From assembly GCA_050299835.1 (NCBI GenBank), contig JBNKWP010000010.1, forward strand, positions 57,719-121,718: DNA of 64,000 bases, written 5' to 3'. The position numbers and the translations under genes are program-made. Below the pieces are notes generated by a model. That model saw nothing but the letters and a program-made list of their open reading frames with translations, did not search any database and was not told the origin of the DNA. The number at the start of each line of letters is the position of its first letter. Within the stretch, counting starts at the first letter, position 1. Shown here one piece after another: positions 9,021 to 17,661 of this stretch. The DNA comes from JAJDOD01 sp050299835 (GTDB taxonomy: Bacteria > Pseudomonadota > Alphaproteobacteria > Rhodobacterales > Rhodobacteraceae).

Positions 9021-9135
9021 CGGTGCGGCAGGCGTCGAAACCGGGATCACGGCGGCCTTATCCAAGATCCAATCACAATACAGGAGGCGCGCAGCGTACG
9101 TTTCCGTCTCTTAAATTCCAATCACGGAGACCACC

Positions 9136-9885
9136 ATGCTTCGCGCACTTATCATGATCTATGCCATCGCATCCTACGTCGCCTTCCTGGCGGTATGCCT
9201 CTGGCTCGTGGCATTTCTGCTTGATGTCGGTTCTATCCGAACCGCAGAAACCGGCACACCAGCGCTTCAGGCCGCGATAATAGATGTTCTTCTGATTTCG
9301 CTGTTTGGCCTGGTCCACAGCGTGATGGCGCGACCGGCGTTCAAGCGGCAATGGACCAGGATCATCCCCAACGCGGCCGAGCGCGCCACCTATGTTTTGC
9401 AATCCTCGCTGCTATTGGCGGTAATCATGCTGTTATGGCAACCAATCCCTTTCGTGGTCTGGAACGCTGAAGGCGCGGCTGAACTCGTGATGCTGGCCGT
9501 CTTCTTCGGTGGGTGGGGGTTGATCGTGATCGCCATCGTCGCACTTGACCATTTTGAATTCACCGGTCTGCGCCAAGCCTGGAGCCTTTTTGACGGCAGG
9601 TCGATGCCTGCTCCCATTTTCCGCACGCCAGTGCTCTACCGGATTGTGCGCCACCCTCTGCAACTCGGCATCGTGCTGGTGGTCTTTTCCGTGCCGGAAA
9701 TGACCGGCGGCGGTCTGCTCTTCGCGAGCACCATGCTGGGCTACACCCTGATTGGCCTGCGGTTCGAAGAGCGCGCCCTTCTACGCGAATTCGGCGAGGA
9801 CTACGCCGCCTACCGCCGCCGCGTGCCGATGCTAGTGCCGCGCCTGCCAGTGATCTCGAAGGCAATTGCGAAACATCTAACGTAA
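9136..9885 (+). CDS. MddA-like methyltransferase (NnrU/isoprenylcysteine methyltransferase fold)
   Basis: A 249-residue integral membrane protein with about six hydrophobic segments. It carries ERATYVLQSSLLLAVIML, the internal DHFEFTGLRQAW, and the SAM-binding ending YRIVRHPLQLGIVL, MTGGGLLFA and FEERALLREFGEDYAAYRRRVPML. This pattern fits the methanethiol S-methyltransferase (MddA) branch, which converts methanethiol and SAM to dimethyl sulfide, better than generic NnrU. A homocysteine S-methyltransferase-like gene starts 52 bases downstream, in keeping with sulfur or methyl metabolism. ATG 9136 follows CGGAGACCACC. Function within the superfamily is uncertain. Confidence 0.7.
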   Translation: MLRALIMIYAIASYVAFLAVCLWLVAFLLDVGSIRTAETGTPALQAAIIDVLLISLFGLVHSVMARPAFKRQWTRIIPNAAERATYVLQSSLLLAVIMLLWQPIPFVVWNAEGAAELVMLAVFFGGWGLIVIAIVALDHFEFTGLRQAWSLFDGRSMPAPIFRTPVLYRIVRHPLQLGIVLVVFSVPEMTGGGLLFASTMLGYTLIGLRFEERALLREFGEDYAAYRRRVPMLVPRLPVISKAIAKHLT

Positions 9886-9936
9886 CAATTTCAACCAGGC
9901 GCGTCGATGTGCCTTATTTTCCGAAAGGAACATAAC

Positions 9937-10878
9937 ATGTCTTTTACACAGCCCCGTTTGCCACACCAAACGGACGACATCTTCCTGACCGATGGCGGAA
10001 CGGAAACTTGGCTTATGTACAAGCGCGGGTTCAAGCTGCGGGAATTCAGCGCCTTTCACTTACTGAATGATGCACGGTCATCTGCGGCATTGCGGGAATA
10101 TTACACCGCATTCGCGAATATCGCGGTAAAACTTGGAACGCCTTTCATATTCGACAGCCTGACCTATCGCGCAAGTCGGGACTGGGGCGCTTTGCTTGGA
10201 TACTCCAGCCAAGGGCTGGCCGAGATGAACCACAAATGCATTGAATTTTACCGCCAATGTGCTGCCGACGCTGGTTTGGCAGCGGAAAACACAGTTTTGA
10301 GCGGCTGCATTGGACCGAAGGGTGATGCCTATAAGTTAAATAAGGGGCTCACTGCCGAGAGTGCCGAAAGCTACCACCGAGAGCAGATTGATACGTTCAA
10401 GGCTGCAGGTGCAGATATCATCACAGCGCTGACGCTAAGCACAACGGCCGAGGCGATTGGCATCGCAAGGGCCGCAGCCGAAGCTGGTGTGCCATCGGCT
10501 ATCGCCTTTACGATCGAAAAGGACCGCAGACTTCGGAGCGGAGAAACGTTGAAACAGGCAATTGAAACTGTCGATGCCGCAACCTGTAATGCACCTGCCT
10601 ATTACATGATAAATTGCGCGCACCCAGTTGATTTCGGCCCGTCGCTTATAGACGAGCCATGGGCAAATCGCATCCGTGGGCTGCGCGCCAATGCGTCATC
10701 CCTTGATCATGGCACCTTGTGTAAGTTGGGTCATCTCGATGAGGGTGACCCCGAGGAATTAGCAGGCCAATACGTTGGTATTCGGGCCGCCTACCCGAAA
10801 ATGAATGTCTTTGGTGGATGTTGCGGCACGGACTATGTGCATATCGAGAAAATCGGGCGGGCGTTGCTAGCCGCTTAG
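9937..10878 (+). CDS. Homocysteine S-methyltransferase family protein
   Basis: A 313-residue zinc-dependent methyltransferase (pfam S-methyl_trans). The start carries LTDGGTETWL; zinc ligands are Cys227 (INCAHP) and Cys295/Cys296 (GGCCGTD). It lacks cobalamin and folate domains, so the methyl donor would be a small molecule such as S-methylmethionine or a betaine. ATG 9937, rather than an in-frame start ten codons upstream, is supported by GAAAGGAAC. It is probably co-transcribed with the MddA-like gene. A relic of a second copy precedes that gene, and a distant relative lies at 45629-46579. Confidence 0.88.
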   Translation: MSFTQPRLPHQTDDIFLTDGGTETWLMYKRGFKLREFSAFHLLNDARSSAALREYYTAFANIAVKLGTPFIFDSLTYRASRDWGALLGYSSQGLAEMNHKCIEFYRQCAADAGLAAENTVLSGCIGPKGDAYKLNKGLTAESAESYHREQIDTFKAAGADIITALTLSTTAEAIGIARAAAEAGVPSAIAFTIEKDRRLRSGETLKQAIETVDAATCNAPAYYMINCAHPVDFGPSLIDEPWANRIRGLRANASSLDHGTLCKLGHLDEGDPEELAGQYVGIRAAYPKMNVFGGCCGTDYVHIEKIGRALLAA

Positions 10879-11072
10879 CAGGCCCGAAATAATGCATTCT
10901 AGCTTAAAGCGGGTTCGTCCACCGGCTGAGTGATACGACCAGTGCAAGCCTGTCTGGAGTGGGAATACAGGAACTAACCGCTGTGAACCAGTTTGGGGGC
11001 ACGCTGAAACTCACTAGTAGTTGAAATGGCGGTCGGAAAAATGTGGCACCATTAACGCCTAAAGGAGAAAAC

Positions 11073-12032
11073 ATGAAACCGTCGCCAGCCGTTCTTGAAC
11101 AAGCAGCTCTCTCAGTCGCTGCCCGCCGTCGCATCGGTCGGTTCCTGAATACGACCCCGTGCATCCCATCACGCACTGTCTTTGAAGAGGGAACCGAATT
11201 GTTGTTCAAAGCTGAAAACTTTCAGCGCACAGGCTCTTTCAAATTCCGCGGCGCACTGTCGAAACTGACATCGCTTTCAACGGACACGCCGATCGTGACC
11301 GCATCTTCAGGTAATCATGGGCTAGCGCTTGCAACGGCAGCTCAGATGACAGGACACACATTAACTGTCGTCTTGCCCGAGACGGTTGCAAGCGAAAAGC
11401 TGGATCACATTAGTGCGTTGGGCGTCGAGACCATCCTGCATTCCAGAGACCCGGGTCTGGCTGAACAACACGCGCAGGATATTGCCCGGAAAAATCACAA
11501 TGTTTATGTTTCACCCTACAACGACCGAGCTGTAATTGCTGGTCAAGGCACAATTGCTTTGGAGATTTTAGAGCAAATCCCAAAGCTTGATACAGTTTAT
11601 GTTTCAATTGGGGGTGGTGGGCTGATTTCCGGAGTTGGTTCAGTGTTGAAGGCTTTTTCCCCTTCGACACGAGTTGTGGGGGTTAGCGCAGCTAATTCTG
11701 CCGCTTTAGCGGCCAGCATCCGGTCCGGAAAAATCGTAGAAATCACTCATTCTGATACGCTAGCCGATGGCTGCGCTGGTGCTGTCGACGTTGGAGCAAT
11801 AACCCTTCCCCTCGCAACAGAAGTGGTCGATGATCTTGTTGATTGCTCAGAAACACAGATCGCAGAAGCCGTCCGATCCCTCGCATGGAATGAAAAGATG
11901 TTGGTTGAAGGCTCAGCTGGTTTGGCCTTTGCCGCGTACCAGGCGGACAGCGGCATTACTGGAAAAATATGTGCTGTTATCTTGTGTGGAGCTAATTTCG
12001 ACCGCGAGCGGATGGCTTCCGTTATAATATAG
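11073..12032 (+). CDS. PLP-dependent threonine/serine dehydratase-like enzyme
   Basis: A 319-residue fold-type II PLP enzyme. The PLP lysine is Lys57 in GSFKFRGA, the substrate loop is SSGNHG (78-83), and the phosphate-binding glycine loop is SIGGGGLISG. It has no C-terminal ACT regulatory domain, so it resembles catabolic threonine/serine dehydratases and related hydroxyamino-acid lyases. ATG 11073 is preceded by AAAGGAG at an ideal distance. The class V aminotransferase starts 22 bases after it, so the two probably form an operon. The two genes look lower in GC than the surroundings, which may mean transfer. The exact substrate cannot be told from the sequence. Confidence 0.87.
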   Translation: MKPSPAVLEQAALSVAARRRIGRFLNTTPCIPSRTVFEEGTELLFKAENFQRTGSFKFRGALSKLTSLSTDTPIVTASSGNHGLALATAAQMTGHTLTVVLPETVASEKLDHISALGVETILHSRDPGLAEQHAQDIARKNHNVYVSPYNDRAVIAGQGTIALEILEQIPKLDTVYVSIGGGGLISGVGSVLKAFSPSTRVVGVSAANSAALAASIRSGKIVEITHSDTLADGCAGAVDVGAITLPLATEVVDDLVDCSETQIAEAVRSLAWNEKMLVEGSAGLAFAAYQADSGITGKICAVILCGANFDRERMASVII

Positions 12033-12054
12033 AAATCCCCCGGAGGACGATCCA

Positions 12055-13224
12055 TTGATAGATATCAAAAAATTGCGTGTGGATACGCCTGCTTGTGGCA
12101 GCGTTTTGCACTTCGACAATGCCGGCTCATCACTCATGCCATTGCCAGTGTTTGACGCACTTCAAAGCGTTCTGCGCAATGAAAACGAAGTTGGGGGCTA
12201 TGAGGCAGAGCGGCGGGCACAGGACGATCTCGCAGCCTTCTACACAGAATTTGGGGCTCTCCTAAACGCATCGCCCGATGAAATTGCCTATGTCGAAAAC
12301 GCAACCCGCGCGTGGGACATGGCATTCTATGGATTGGACCTTCAACCAGGTGAGCGTGTCATAACGCATGGTTCGGAATACGCGTCCAACTACCTTGCGT
12401 TGCTTCAACAGGCAAAGCGCCGGGGCATTGAGATTGATCTTGTGCCGTCGAACGCGTTTGGACAAATTGATGTTGCAGCACTCGAACAGATGATCGGACA
12501 AAAAACCAAATTGATTGCGATCACTCACGTGCCTACTCAAGGCGGATTGGTGAACCCGGCTGAGGAGGTGGGCAAGGTCGCTCGGAAGCACGGTATTTTC
12601 TACATTTTGGACGCCTGCCAGTCAGTCGGGCAGATTGATGTGGATGTCAAAGCCATTGGATGTGACGTCCTGTCCGGTACGGGTCGCAAATATTTGCGAG
12701 GCCCTCGTGGCACGGGCTTTCTCTATGTGCGGCGTGAAATTTTGGATCGAATTGATCCACCCTTCATTGACTTGTTGTCAGCGACATGGACTGGGCCCGA
12801 TAGCTACAAAATCGCAGATGGAGCAAAACGTTTCGAAAACTTCGAAAGCTATGTTGCTGGTCGCGTGGGCCTGACGGCAGCGGTTAGATATGCGCGCTCG
12901 GTAGGTCTCCAAAACATCGAAATACGAGTGGCGCAACTCGCGACGACATTGCGTGACGAACTCTCTCAGATCGTGGGTGTTTCCGTACATGACTTAGGGA
13001 AGCGCAAGTGTGGAATCGTCACCTTTCAGAAAGCTGGACTCGAACCAGACGAGATCGCCAACAGACTTCGGCAAAAGAACATAAATGTCTCGGTTTCAGT
13101 CATGCCTTATGCGCGTCTTGATCTCGAACCACGCAATATTTCCTCACTCGCACGGGCATCGGTTCACTACTTCAACACTGAAAGTGAGATAGGAACATTC
13201 ATCCAGGCGATTAAAACTCTCTAG
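12055..13224 (+). CDS. Class V aminotransferase (cysteine desulfurase/selenocysteine lyase-like)
   Basis: A 389-residue PLP enzyme. PLP-contact residues are visible: Asp187 and Gln189 in LDACQSVGQ and the Schiff-base lysine Lys212 in SGTGRKYLRGPRGTGFLYV. The N-terminal HFDNAGSSLMP is characteristic of the lyase/desulfurase branch. TTG 12055 is the likely start, with CGGAGGA eight bases upstream. Its dehydratase neighbour suggests catabolism of a hydroxy- or thio-amino acid rather than Fe-S assembly, since no isc/suf gene is near. An ergothioneine-type C-S lyase is one possibility (inference). The next 100 bases downstream are free of genes and lead into IS debris. Confidence 0.85.
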   Translation: MIDIKKLRVDTPACGSVLHFDNAGSSLMPLPVFDALQSVLRNENEVGGYEAERRAQDDLAAFYTEFGALLNASPDEIAYVENATRAWDMAFYGLDLQPGERVITHGSEYASNYLALLQQAKRRGIEIDLVPSNAFGQIDVAALEQMIGQKTKLIAITHVPTQGGLVNPAEEVGKVARKHGIFYILDACQSVGQIDVDVKAIGCDVLSGTGRKYLRGPRGTGFLYVRREILDRIDPPFIDLLSATWTGPDSYKIADGAKRFENFESYVAGRVGLTAAVRYARSVGLQNIEIRVAQLATTLRDELSQIVGVSVHDLGKRKCGIVTFQKAGLEPDEIANRLRQKNINVSVSVMPYARLDLEPRNISSLARASVHYFNTESEIGTFIQAIKTL

Positions 13225-13319
13225 AGAAAGCTGACATTCAACTAAACTCGGCAATTGGCAAGAAAGTCCCGCGTCTCGATTGTCAAAACGGACTGCAGCG
13301 AAAGCGCGGCCTGAAAATT

Positions 13320-13640
13320 GCACCCCAAGTGGGCTGTCAACGGCGGAGTAAAATCCGACCAAAGGGCGGCGCAAAAGTAGACCACTTTGGGGTTGGGCGT
13401 GACGGTTGCGCAGAGCGCAGGCGGCCAGTCAGCCGCGCTTTTCATATTGCTGGCGGTTGACTGGTCGCCTTGGCCCGTAAGGGGTAAGCGTCCGATGAAC
13501 CCGACCTAACGCGTGCCGCTGGAGGGGGCTAAGTGTCCACCATCGATAGTGGACACTAGGGGGCACTCTATGAGCAGGCGGAAGAAGCGGTTTTGGGCGG
13601 ATGAGGAGAAGCGCGAGATTTGTGCGCAGCTAACGGGCGG
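13320..13640 (+). mobile_element. Mixed IS debris: IS21-like end and IS66-type tnpA stump
   Basis: TGTCAACGGCGGAGTAAAA (from 13335) followed by a second ...GCGCAAAAGTAGACCACTT unit looks like the repeated terminal motif of IS21-family elements. A perfect hairpin AGTGTCCAC/GTGGACACT spans 13532-13557. Then ATG 13570 begins MSRRKKRFWADEEKREICAQ, the first 20 residues of an IS66-type TnpA, which breaks off at about 13630 into dispersed-repeat sequence. None is complete. The region 13225-14016 holds no intact gene. Confidence 0.6.
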
Positions 13641-13761
13641 TTTGGATTTACCTATTTTGAACCCGGGCGAATGGCTGCAAACGGGAAACTCGCCGCGCTG
13701 CCGAAATTGCAGTGCTGCATCCGCAGCGCGATGCTGCGTCAGCGAAGTTTAAAAATCGAAG

Positions 13762-13926
13762 GTCGGCAAAGTCCGCGGTGCGGTCGCTGCGCCAATTTCG
13801 GCGAATGTCTGGTGTCAGCGAAAGCGGTCGTTGAGGCCGAAATTTTCGGATCATCGCCGACCAATGCCGGCTAACCGCCACAGAGCGGTCATCTGACAAA
13901 AAGCCTCAGATGACGGCTTCGAGCCC
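13762..13926 (+). repeat. Dispersed intergenic repeat A, copy 4
   Basis: The longest copy: GCGGTCGCTGCGCC, CGAATGTCTGG, AGCGGTCGTTGAGG, then ATTTTCGGATCATCGCCGAC, CCAATGCCGGCTAACCG, AGCGGTCATCTGACAAAA and CAGATGACGGCTTCGAGCCC. It shows that the unit is composite, with two or three nested AGCGGTC modules. Confidence 0.65.
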
Positions 13927-14016
13927 GGAGCCGACGTTGGCCATGCCATTTGCTCTTGAGATGCGTCAAAGTAAGGTTCTCGCTGGATTCATTGCTCTAG
14001 ACATGCACGATAGCAA

Positions 14017-14934
14017 TCACCGGTCCAGTTGCACCTTCACTTCGCGCATGCATTTGCCTTCACCGCCCGCAATCAGGCCTCGGATTGCACCATTCGCATC
14101 CAACCCAAGTTCAATTCCGATCCGGCTGGGCGATGGCGCAGCCATGAAATGTCCCTGCGCGATCACAAAACGGCTGTACTCTCGGCCAAGGAAGTCGTGC
14201 AGATAGCATGCCAACGGTCCTGCCGCCATTCCGGTCGCCGCTTCTTCGGGAATAGCGTATCGAGGTGCAAACATACGTGTTGTTGCGTCGGTTCCGGAGC
14301 CGTCGTCGGTGAGTGCGAACAGGTAGTATCCAATCAGGTCGAGCTTCTCGCTTATTGCTTCGATCGCTTCTTGGTCTGGGTCAATCCTCGCCAATGTCAT
14401 GGCATCGTTAACCGGAACCACTATGAATGAATTCCCGGTGTTGACCAGATACGGCTCGGTATTCTTGATTAGATCGCTTTGTTCCAGACCGACTGATGAT
14501 AAAACGTCATTGACGTGCACGCCTGCCTTCATCCATTCCGCAGGGCCTGAATACGTGGGCGCAGTTTGTTCCATATATGACTGGCGACCGCGAATGAAAA
14601 TCTTGCGCGGCCCGTCAACCGTCATTTTCGACGTCTCACCGTCGGACACGCGCCCGATTTGCGCAAGATAGGAAAAAGCTGCAATCGTGGCGTGACCGCA
14701 ATGGGCAATCCGGCGGTTCGGCGTAAAGAAATCCAGCTTGAAGCTAGCCTCTTCCGAAGCAGACACAAAGGCGGTTTCAGACACACCGATCTTGCGGGCA
14801 ATCTGCTGCATCTGGTCTTCGCTCAGGGCATCTGCATCCAGCACTACGCCTGCTGGATTCCCGCCTTCTCCGTCCATCACGAAGGCATTCACAATCTGCG
14901 CCGATATTGTTCCGGGTTTATGACTTTTGGTCAT
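14017..14934 (-). CDS. PhzF family isomerase
   Basis: A 305-residue protein of the PhzF/DAP-epimerase fold. It shows the family start IVNAFVMDGEGGNPAGVVLDA, the catalytic-glutamate segment IGVSETAFVS (Glu53), the FFTPNRRIAHCGHATIAA glycine/histidine motif and the second-half counterpart RMFAPRYAIPEEAATGMAAGPL. No other phenazine genes are present, so this is one of the many stand-alone PhzF-like isomerases of unknown substrate. ATG 14934 follows GGGAAGGCAAC. It lies 117 bases downstream of OsmC on the same strand and might be in that operon. Confidence 0.88.
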   Translation of the reverse strand: MTKSHKPGTISAQIVNAFVMDGEGGNPAGVVLDADALSEDQMQQIARKIGVSETAFVSASEEASFKLDFFTPNRRIAHCGHATIAAFSYLAQIGRVSDGETSKMTVDGPRKIFIRGRQSYMEQTAPTYSGPAEWMKAGVHVNDVLSSVGLEQSDLIKNTEPYLVNTGNSFIVVPVNDAMTLARIDPDQEAIEAISEKLDLIGYYLFALTDDGSGTDATTRMFAPRYAIPEEAATGMAAGPLACYLHDFLGREYSRFVIAQGHFMAAPSPSRIGIELGLDANGAIRGLIAGGEGKCMREVKVQLDR

Positions 14935-15051
14935 GTTGCCTTCCCTTTCCGGTTTGGTCGAGAAATGTCCGGATAGGAGCCGGAGAGCGAAGTCCCCGGC
15001 TCCTATCGTTGGCTTGCCGCGCCGAGCGGCGGGCTGGGTTTTTCACAGCCT

Positions 15052-15630
15052 TCAGCTCGCAGGTTCGACGCTGACGTCCACGGCAGCCCCGTTCAGAATG
15101 GTGTTGAACACAGGCGAGAACTTCGCGAGATGCCCAAGCCGGCCAAGATACTTCTGGTCAGCATCCACCTTGAACCGGACGCGCAAGGCCGTGTAGCCGC
15201 GCGGTACGTCGTTCGAGAGTCCGAGATATCCGTTGAGGTCGATGTCTCCTTCGATCTCCGACTCGACCGAGCGGAGCGGGATATCCCGAACAGCCGCATG
15301 CGCAACCATGCTGGTTGTCAAACAGGACGCGAGCGCGTGCAGAAGGTGCTCGACCGGGTTCGGAGCGAGATCGTTGCCAGCCAGAATTGGCGGCTCGTCC
15401 GCATCCAGGTCGAACGCCTGGGCGTGCGGAATGTCCTGCTTAGCGGCAAAGAACGACGCGACCGTCGTCCGGTTGTGGTTTCCCGCAAGCCAGCGGTTCG
15501 TTGCCCGGAACCGGCTGACGGCGAGCGAGGGGTCCTCGCGTATCGCGTCGATGGTACTCGAAAGGGCATCCCTGTCGATCCCGTTGATTGTTTGGGATCG
15601 CTCCAGGACGTCTGCGTTGGTATCTGTCAT
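15052..15630 (-). CDS. OsmC family protein
   Basis: A 192-residue OsmC-type protein, a family of thiol peroxidases acting on organic hydroperoxides. The peroxidatic cysteine is Cys103 in HALASCLTTSMVAHA. At the usual site of the second, resolving cysteine this copy has KFSPVFNTI, that is serine, so it may use another thiol or have another role. ATG 15630 with AAGGAG seven bases upstream is preferred over a start 15 codons earlier. It follows the DUF1127 gene on the same strand, in a block divergent from a LysR regulator. Confidence 0.85.
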   Translation of the reverse strand: MTDTNADVLERSQTINGIDRDALSSTIDAIREDPSLAVSRFRATNRWLAGNHNRTTVASFFAAKQDIPHAQAFDLDADEPPILAGNDLAPNPVEHLLHALASCLTTSMVAHAAVRDIPLRSVESEIEGDIDLNGYLGLSNDVPRGYTALRVRFKVDADQKYLGRLGHLAKFSPVFNTILNGAAVDVSVEPAS

Positions 15631-15706
15631 GATGATATCTCCTTGGTGACAGGTTGGAATTGAATGCCGGCGCACATGGCCGGCATCCGGTGATCCCGGC
15701 GGGTAT

Positions 15707-15967
15707 TCATCTGCTGAGAAAGCCCACTAGGTCCGGGCGGATTTTGCCCAGATCTGTAATTCGCTCCCCGACGTCCATGCGCCGGAGTCCGATATCTTGG
15801 AGCCTCGCGTCACTCATGAGGCGCAGCTTCCGCATGTCGCCGTCGCGCCGCGCGCGCCGAATGCGCTCGCCCCAGACCGCTTTCGGATAGGTCGAAAGCT
15901 TTTTCAGCAGTTCGGGCTGCGCGCGGGGCGCACGCCTCGGCGCGGCGCCGAAATCGATGCAGGTCAT
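15707..15967 (-). CDS. DUF1127 small protein
   Basis: An 86-residue protein. After a proline/arginine-rich segment comes the DUF1127 pattern RRDGDMRKLRLMSDARLQDIGLRRMDV. DUF1127 proteins are small, arginine-rich and, where studied in alphaproteobacteria, are linked to stress and RNA-related regulation. ATG 15967 with AAAGGAAC upstream is chosen over an ORF start 25 codons earlier. Thirteen bases separate it from the small gene upstream, and it is followed by OsmC, suggesting one stress-related transcript. Confidence 0.82.
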   Translation of the reverse strand: MTCIDFGAAPRRAPRAQPELLKKLSTYPKAVWGERIRRARRDGDMRKLRLMSDARLQDIGLRRMDVGERITDLGKIRPDLVGFLSR

Positions 15968-15980
15968 GGTTCGTTCCTTT

Positions 15981-16172
15981 CTAGGTAATAGGCTGCGCTT
16001 GCCGCGCCGGGTCGCCCGGCCGCTCGAAGGGCAGATCGGCAAGCTGGTTGGGGGTCATTCGCCGAAGATCGGGATGCGCAAGCGGATCGGCATACCAATG
16101 GCCAGAAGTGTCGGAGGCCTGGGCGGCGGGCCGCTCGCGGTACCAAATTCGGACGGTTTCAAGAAAACGCAT
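15981..16172 (-). CDS. Small protein, possible distant DUF1127 relative
   Basis: A 63-residue ORF beginning MRFLETVRIWYRERPA, a start reminiscent of short DUF1127 proteins, with RMTPNQLADLPFERPG later on. GTGGAG lies at a good distance before ATG 16172. It is the first gene of the set leading to DUF1127 and OsmC, and its start faces the LysR gene across 93 bases. A regulator-controlled promoter for the set is likely here. Confidence 0.6.
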   Translation of the reverse strand: MRFLETVRIWYRERPAAQASDTSGHWYADPLAHPDLRRMTPNQLADLPFERPGDPARQAQPIT

Positions 16173-16265
16173 CTTCGTATCTCCACGGGTTTCGTGAAGC
16201 GAACTTGCGCACCAAGCGATTGCTTTTAAATCGAATTTGGCTGCACTTTGGTGTAGGATAGCTAT

Positions 16266-17171
16266 ATGAAAAACCTAAACCGCATAAATATCGGTGGCTT
16301 GCGGGCTGTCGAGGCCGCCGCAAGAACGGGCCACTTGGCCAATGCCGCGGCGGAACTGGGCGTGACACCGGGTGCGGTGAGCCAGCAGATCATCAAGGCC
16401 GAGCAGATCATTGGACGCAAGTTGTTCGTCCGTCGCCCCAAGGGGCTCGAGATGACACCGATCTGTCGCGAGATGCTTCCTAAATTGACGCTGGGAATGA
16501 CGGAGTTGTCGAGAGCCTTGGATATTGCCGAGGGGCGCGACACAGGCGTGCTTGTGGTTTCGACAGCGCCAGTATTCGCCGCAAAGTGGCTGGTCTGGCG
16601 GCTGTCGGAGTTCAACGCGCGTCACCCGGGCATACGGGTGCGGATCGACGCCTCGGTCGGGTTGGTCGATCCGAACGCAAGCGACGTGGACGTCTGCATC
16701 CGCGTCGGTCGCGGCGAATGGGCAGAGGTCGAAGCGACGCGGCTCGTCGATCAACGTGTCTTCCCGGTTTGCAACGCGAAGATCGCTGAAAGCCTAACAA
16801 ATCCGGAGGACCTCGCTTCTGTCCCGATCATCCGTGACCAGGGCGAGATGTTTCCATGGTCGGTATGGCTGGGTCCGAACGGGCTGAAAGAAGATATGCT
16901 TGGCAGCGGACCGGTATTCTCTGACGCATCGCTTTGCGTTGACGCAGCGATCGCCGGCCAGGGTGTGTTTCTGGGTTGGGACACGCTGGCCGTTGACGCG
17001 ATCAGTTCCGAACGCTTGGTCGCGCCATTCCCGGGCAGATTCCGGAACGGGCTCGCATATTGGTTCGTGGTTGGCAAAGGCCGAAGGAAGAAAGGAAGCC
17101 TTGAGGCTTTCGAGAAGTGGCTGATCGAACGGATGAACAGCGAATGCTGCCCGGGCCTGTATCTCTCATAA
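16266..17171 (+). CDS. LysR family transcriptional regulator (GcvA-like)
   Basis: A 301-residue regulator. The N-terminal winged helix (about 8-66) reads GLRAVEAAARTGHLANAAAELGVTPGAVSQQI, and the effector domain follows from about 90. The GcvA-like flavour is seen in VCIRVGRGEWAEVEATRLVDQRVFPVC. AGGA lies seven bases before ATG 16266. It is divergent from the DUF1127/OsmC set, the classical layout for a LysR protein and its target, and is followed after 13 bases by an SRPBCC gene. Confidence 0.9.
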   Translation: MKNLNRINIGGLRAVEAAARTGHLANAAAELGVTPGAVSQQIIKAEQIIGRKLFVRRPKGLEMTPICREMLPKLTLGMTELSRALDIAEGRDTGVLVVSTAPVFAAKWLVWRLSEFNARHPGIRVRIDASVGLVDPNASDVDVCIRVGRGEWAEVEATRLVDQRVFPVCNAKIAESLTNPEDLASVPIIRDQGEMFPWSVWLGPNGLKEDMLGSGPVFSDASLCVDAAIAGQGVFLGWDTLAVDAISSERLVAPFPGRFRNGLAYWFVVGKGRRKKGSLEAFEKWLIERMNSECCPGLYLS

Positions 17172-17184
17172 GTGACGCCAGGCA

Positions 17185-17598
17185 ATGCACGTTCAGGTAA
17201 GGAACCAAATCGAAATCAATGCCCAGGTTTCGGCAGTCTGGGATGTTTTGACGGATGTCGAGACTTGGCCCAAGTGGACGCCGACGGTCTCCTTTGCGCG
17301 TGTGGAAACTCCCGGACCGCTCTCGGTCGGAAGCACCGTTTTGCTTCGGCAGCCGCTACAGAAGCCTGCACAATGGAAGATCACCGAGTTGAAATCCCCT
17401 CATCGCTTCATTTGGGAGACGAAAGCAGGTTCAGTCAGGTTTCGCGCTGAACACAACCTCGAAACAATCGTAGACGGCACGCGCAGCGGACTTGTCCTTG
17501 ACGCCTGGGGCCGGTCAGCATCGCTCCTCCGCCCGGCCCTCGCCCTTGCGCTTTTTCTGGAAAACCGGGCGTTGAAACGCAGGGTCGAGCGCCAGTGA
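17185..17598 (+). CDS. SRPBCC family (START-like) protein
   Basis: A 137-residue protein with the helix-grip features of SRPBCC: IEINAQVSAVWDVLTDVETWPKWTP at the N-terminus and FIWETKAGSVRFRAEHNLE in the middle. Such proteins bind hydrophobic small molecules; some are polyketide cyclases. It begins 13 bases after the LysR stop and is probably translated from the same message. No ligand can be assigned. Confidence 0.8.
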   Translation: MHVQVRNQIEINAQVSAVWDVLTDVETWPKWTPTVSFARVETPGPLSVGSTVLLRQPLQKPAQWKITELKSPHRFIWETKAGSVRFRAEHNLETIVDGTRSGLVLDAWGRSASLLRPALALALFLENRALKRRVERQ

Positions 17599-17661
17599 TA
17601 CAGGAGCAAAGTCAGACTGAGGATCAGACGCTGGCCGGGCTGCAGGTCACAAATCTTCTGG

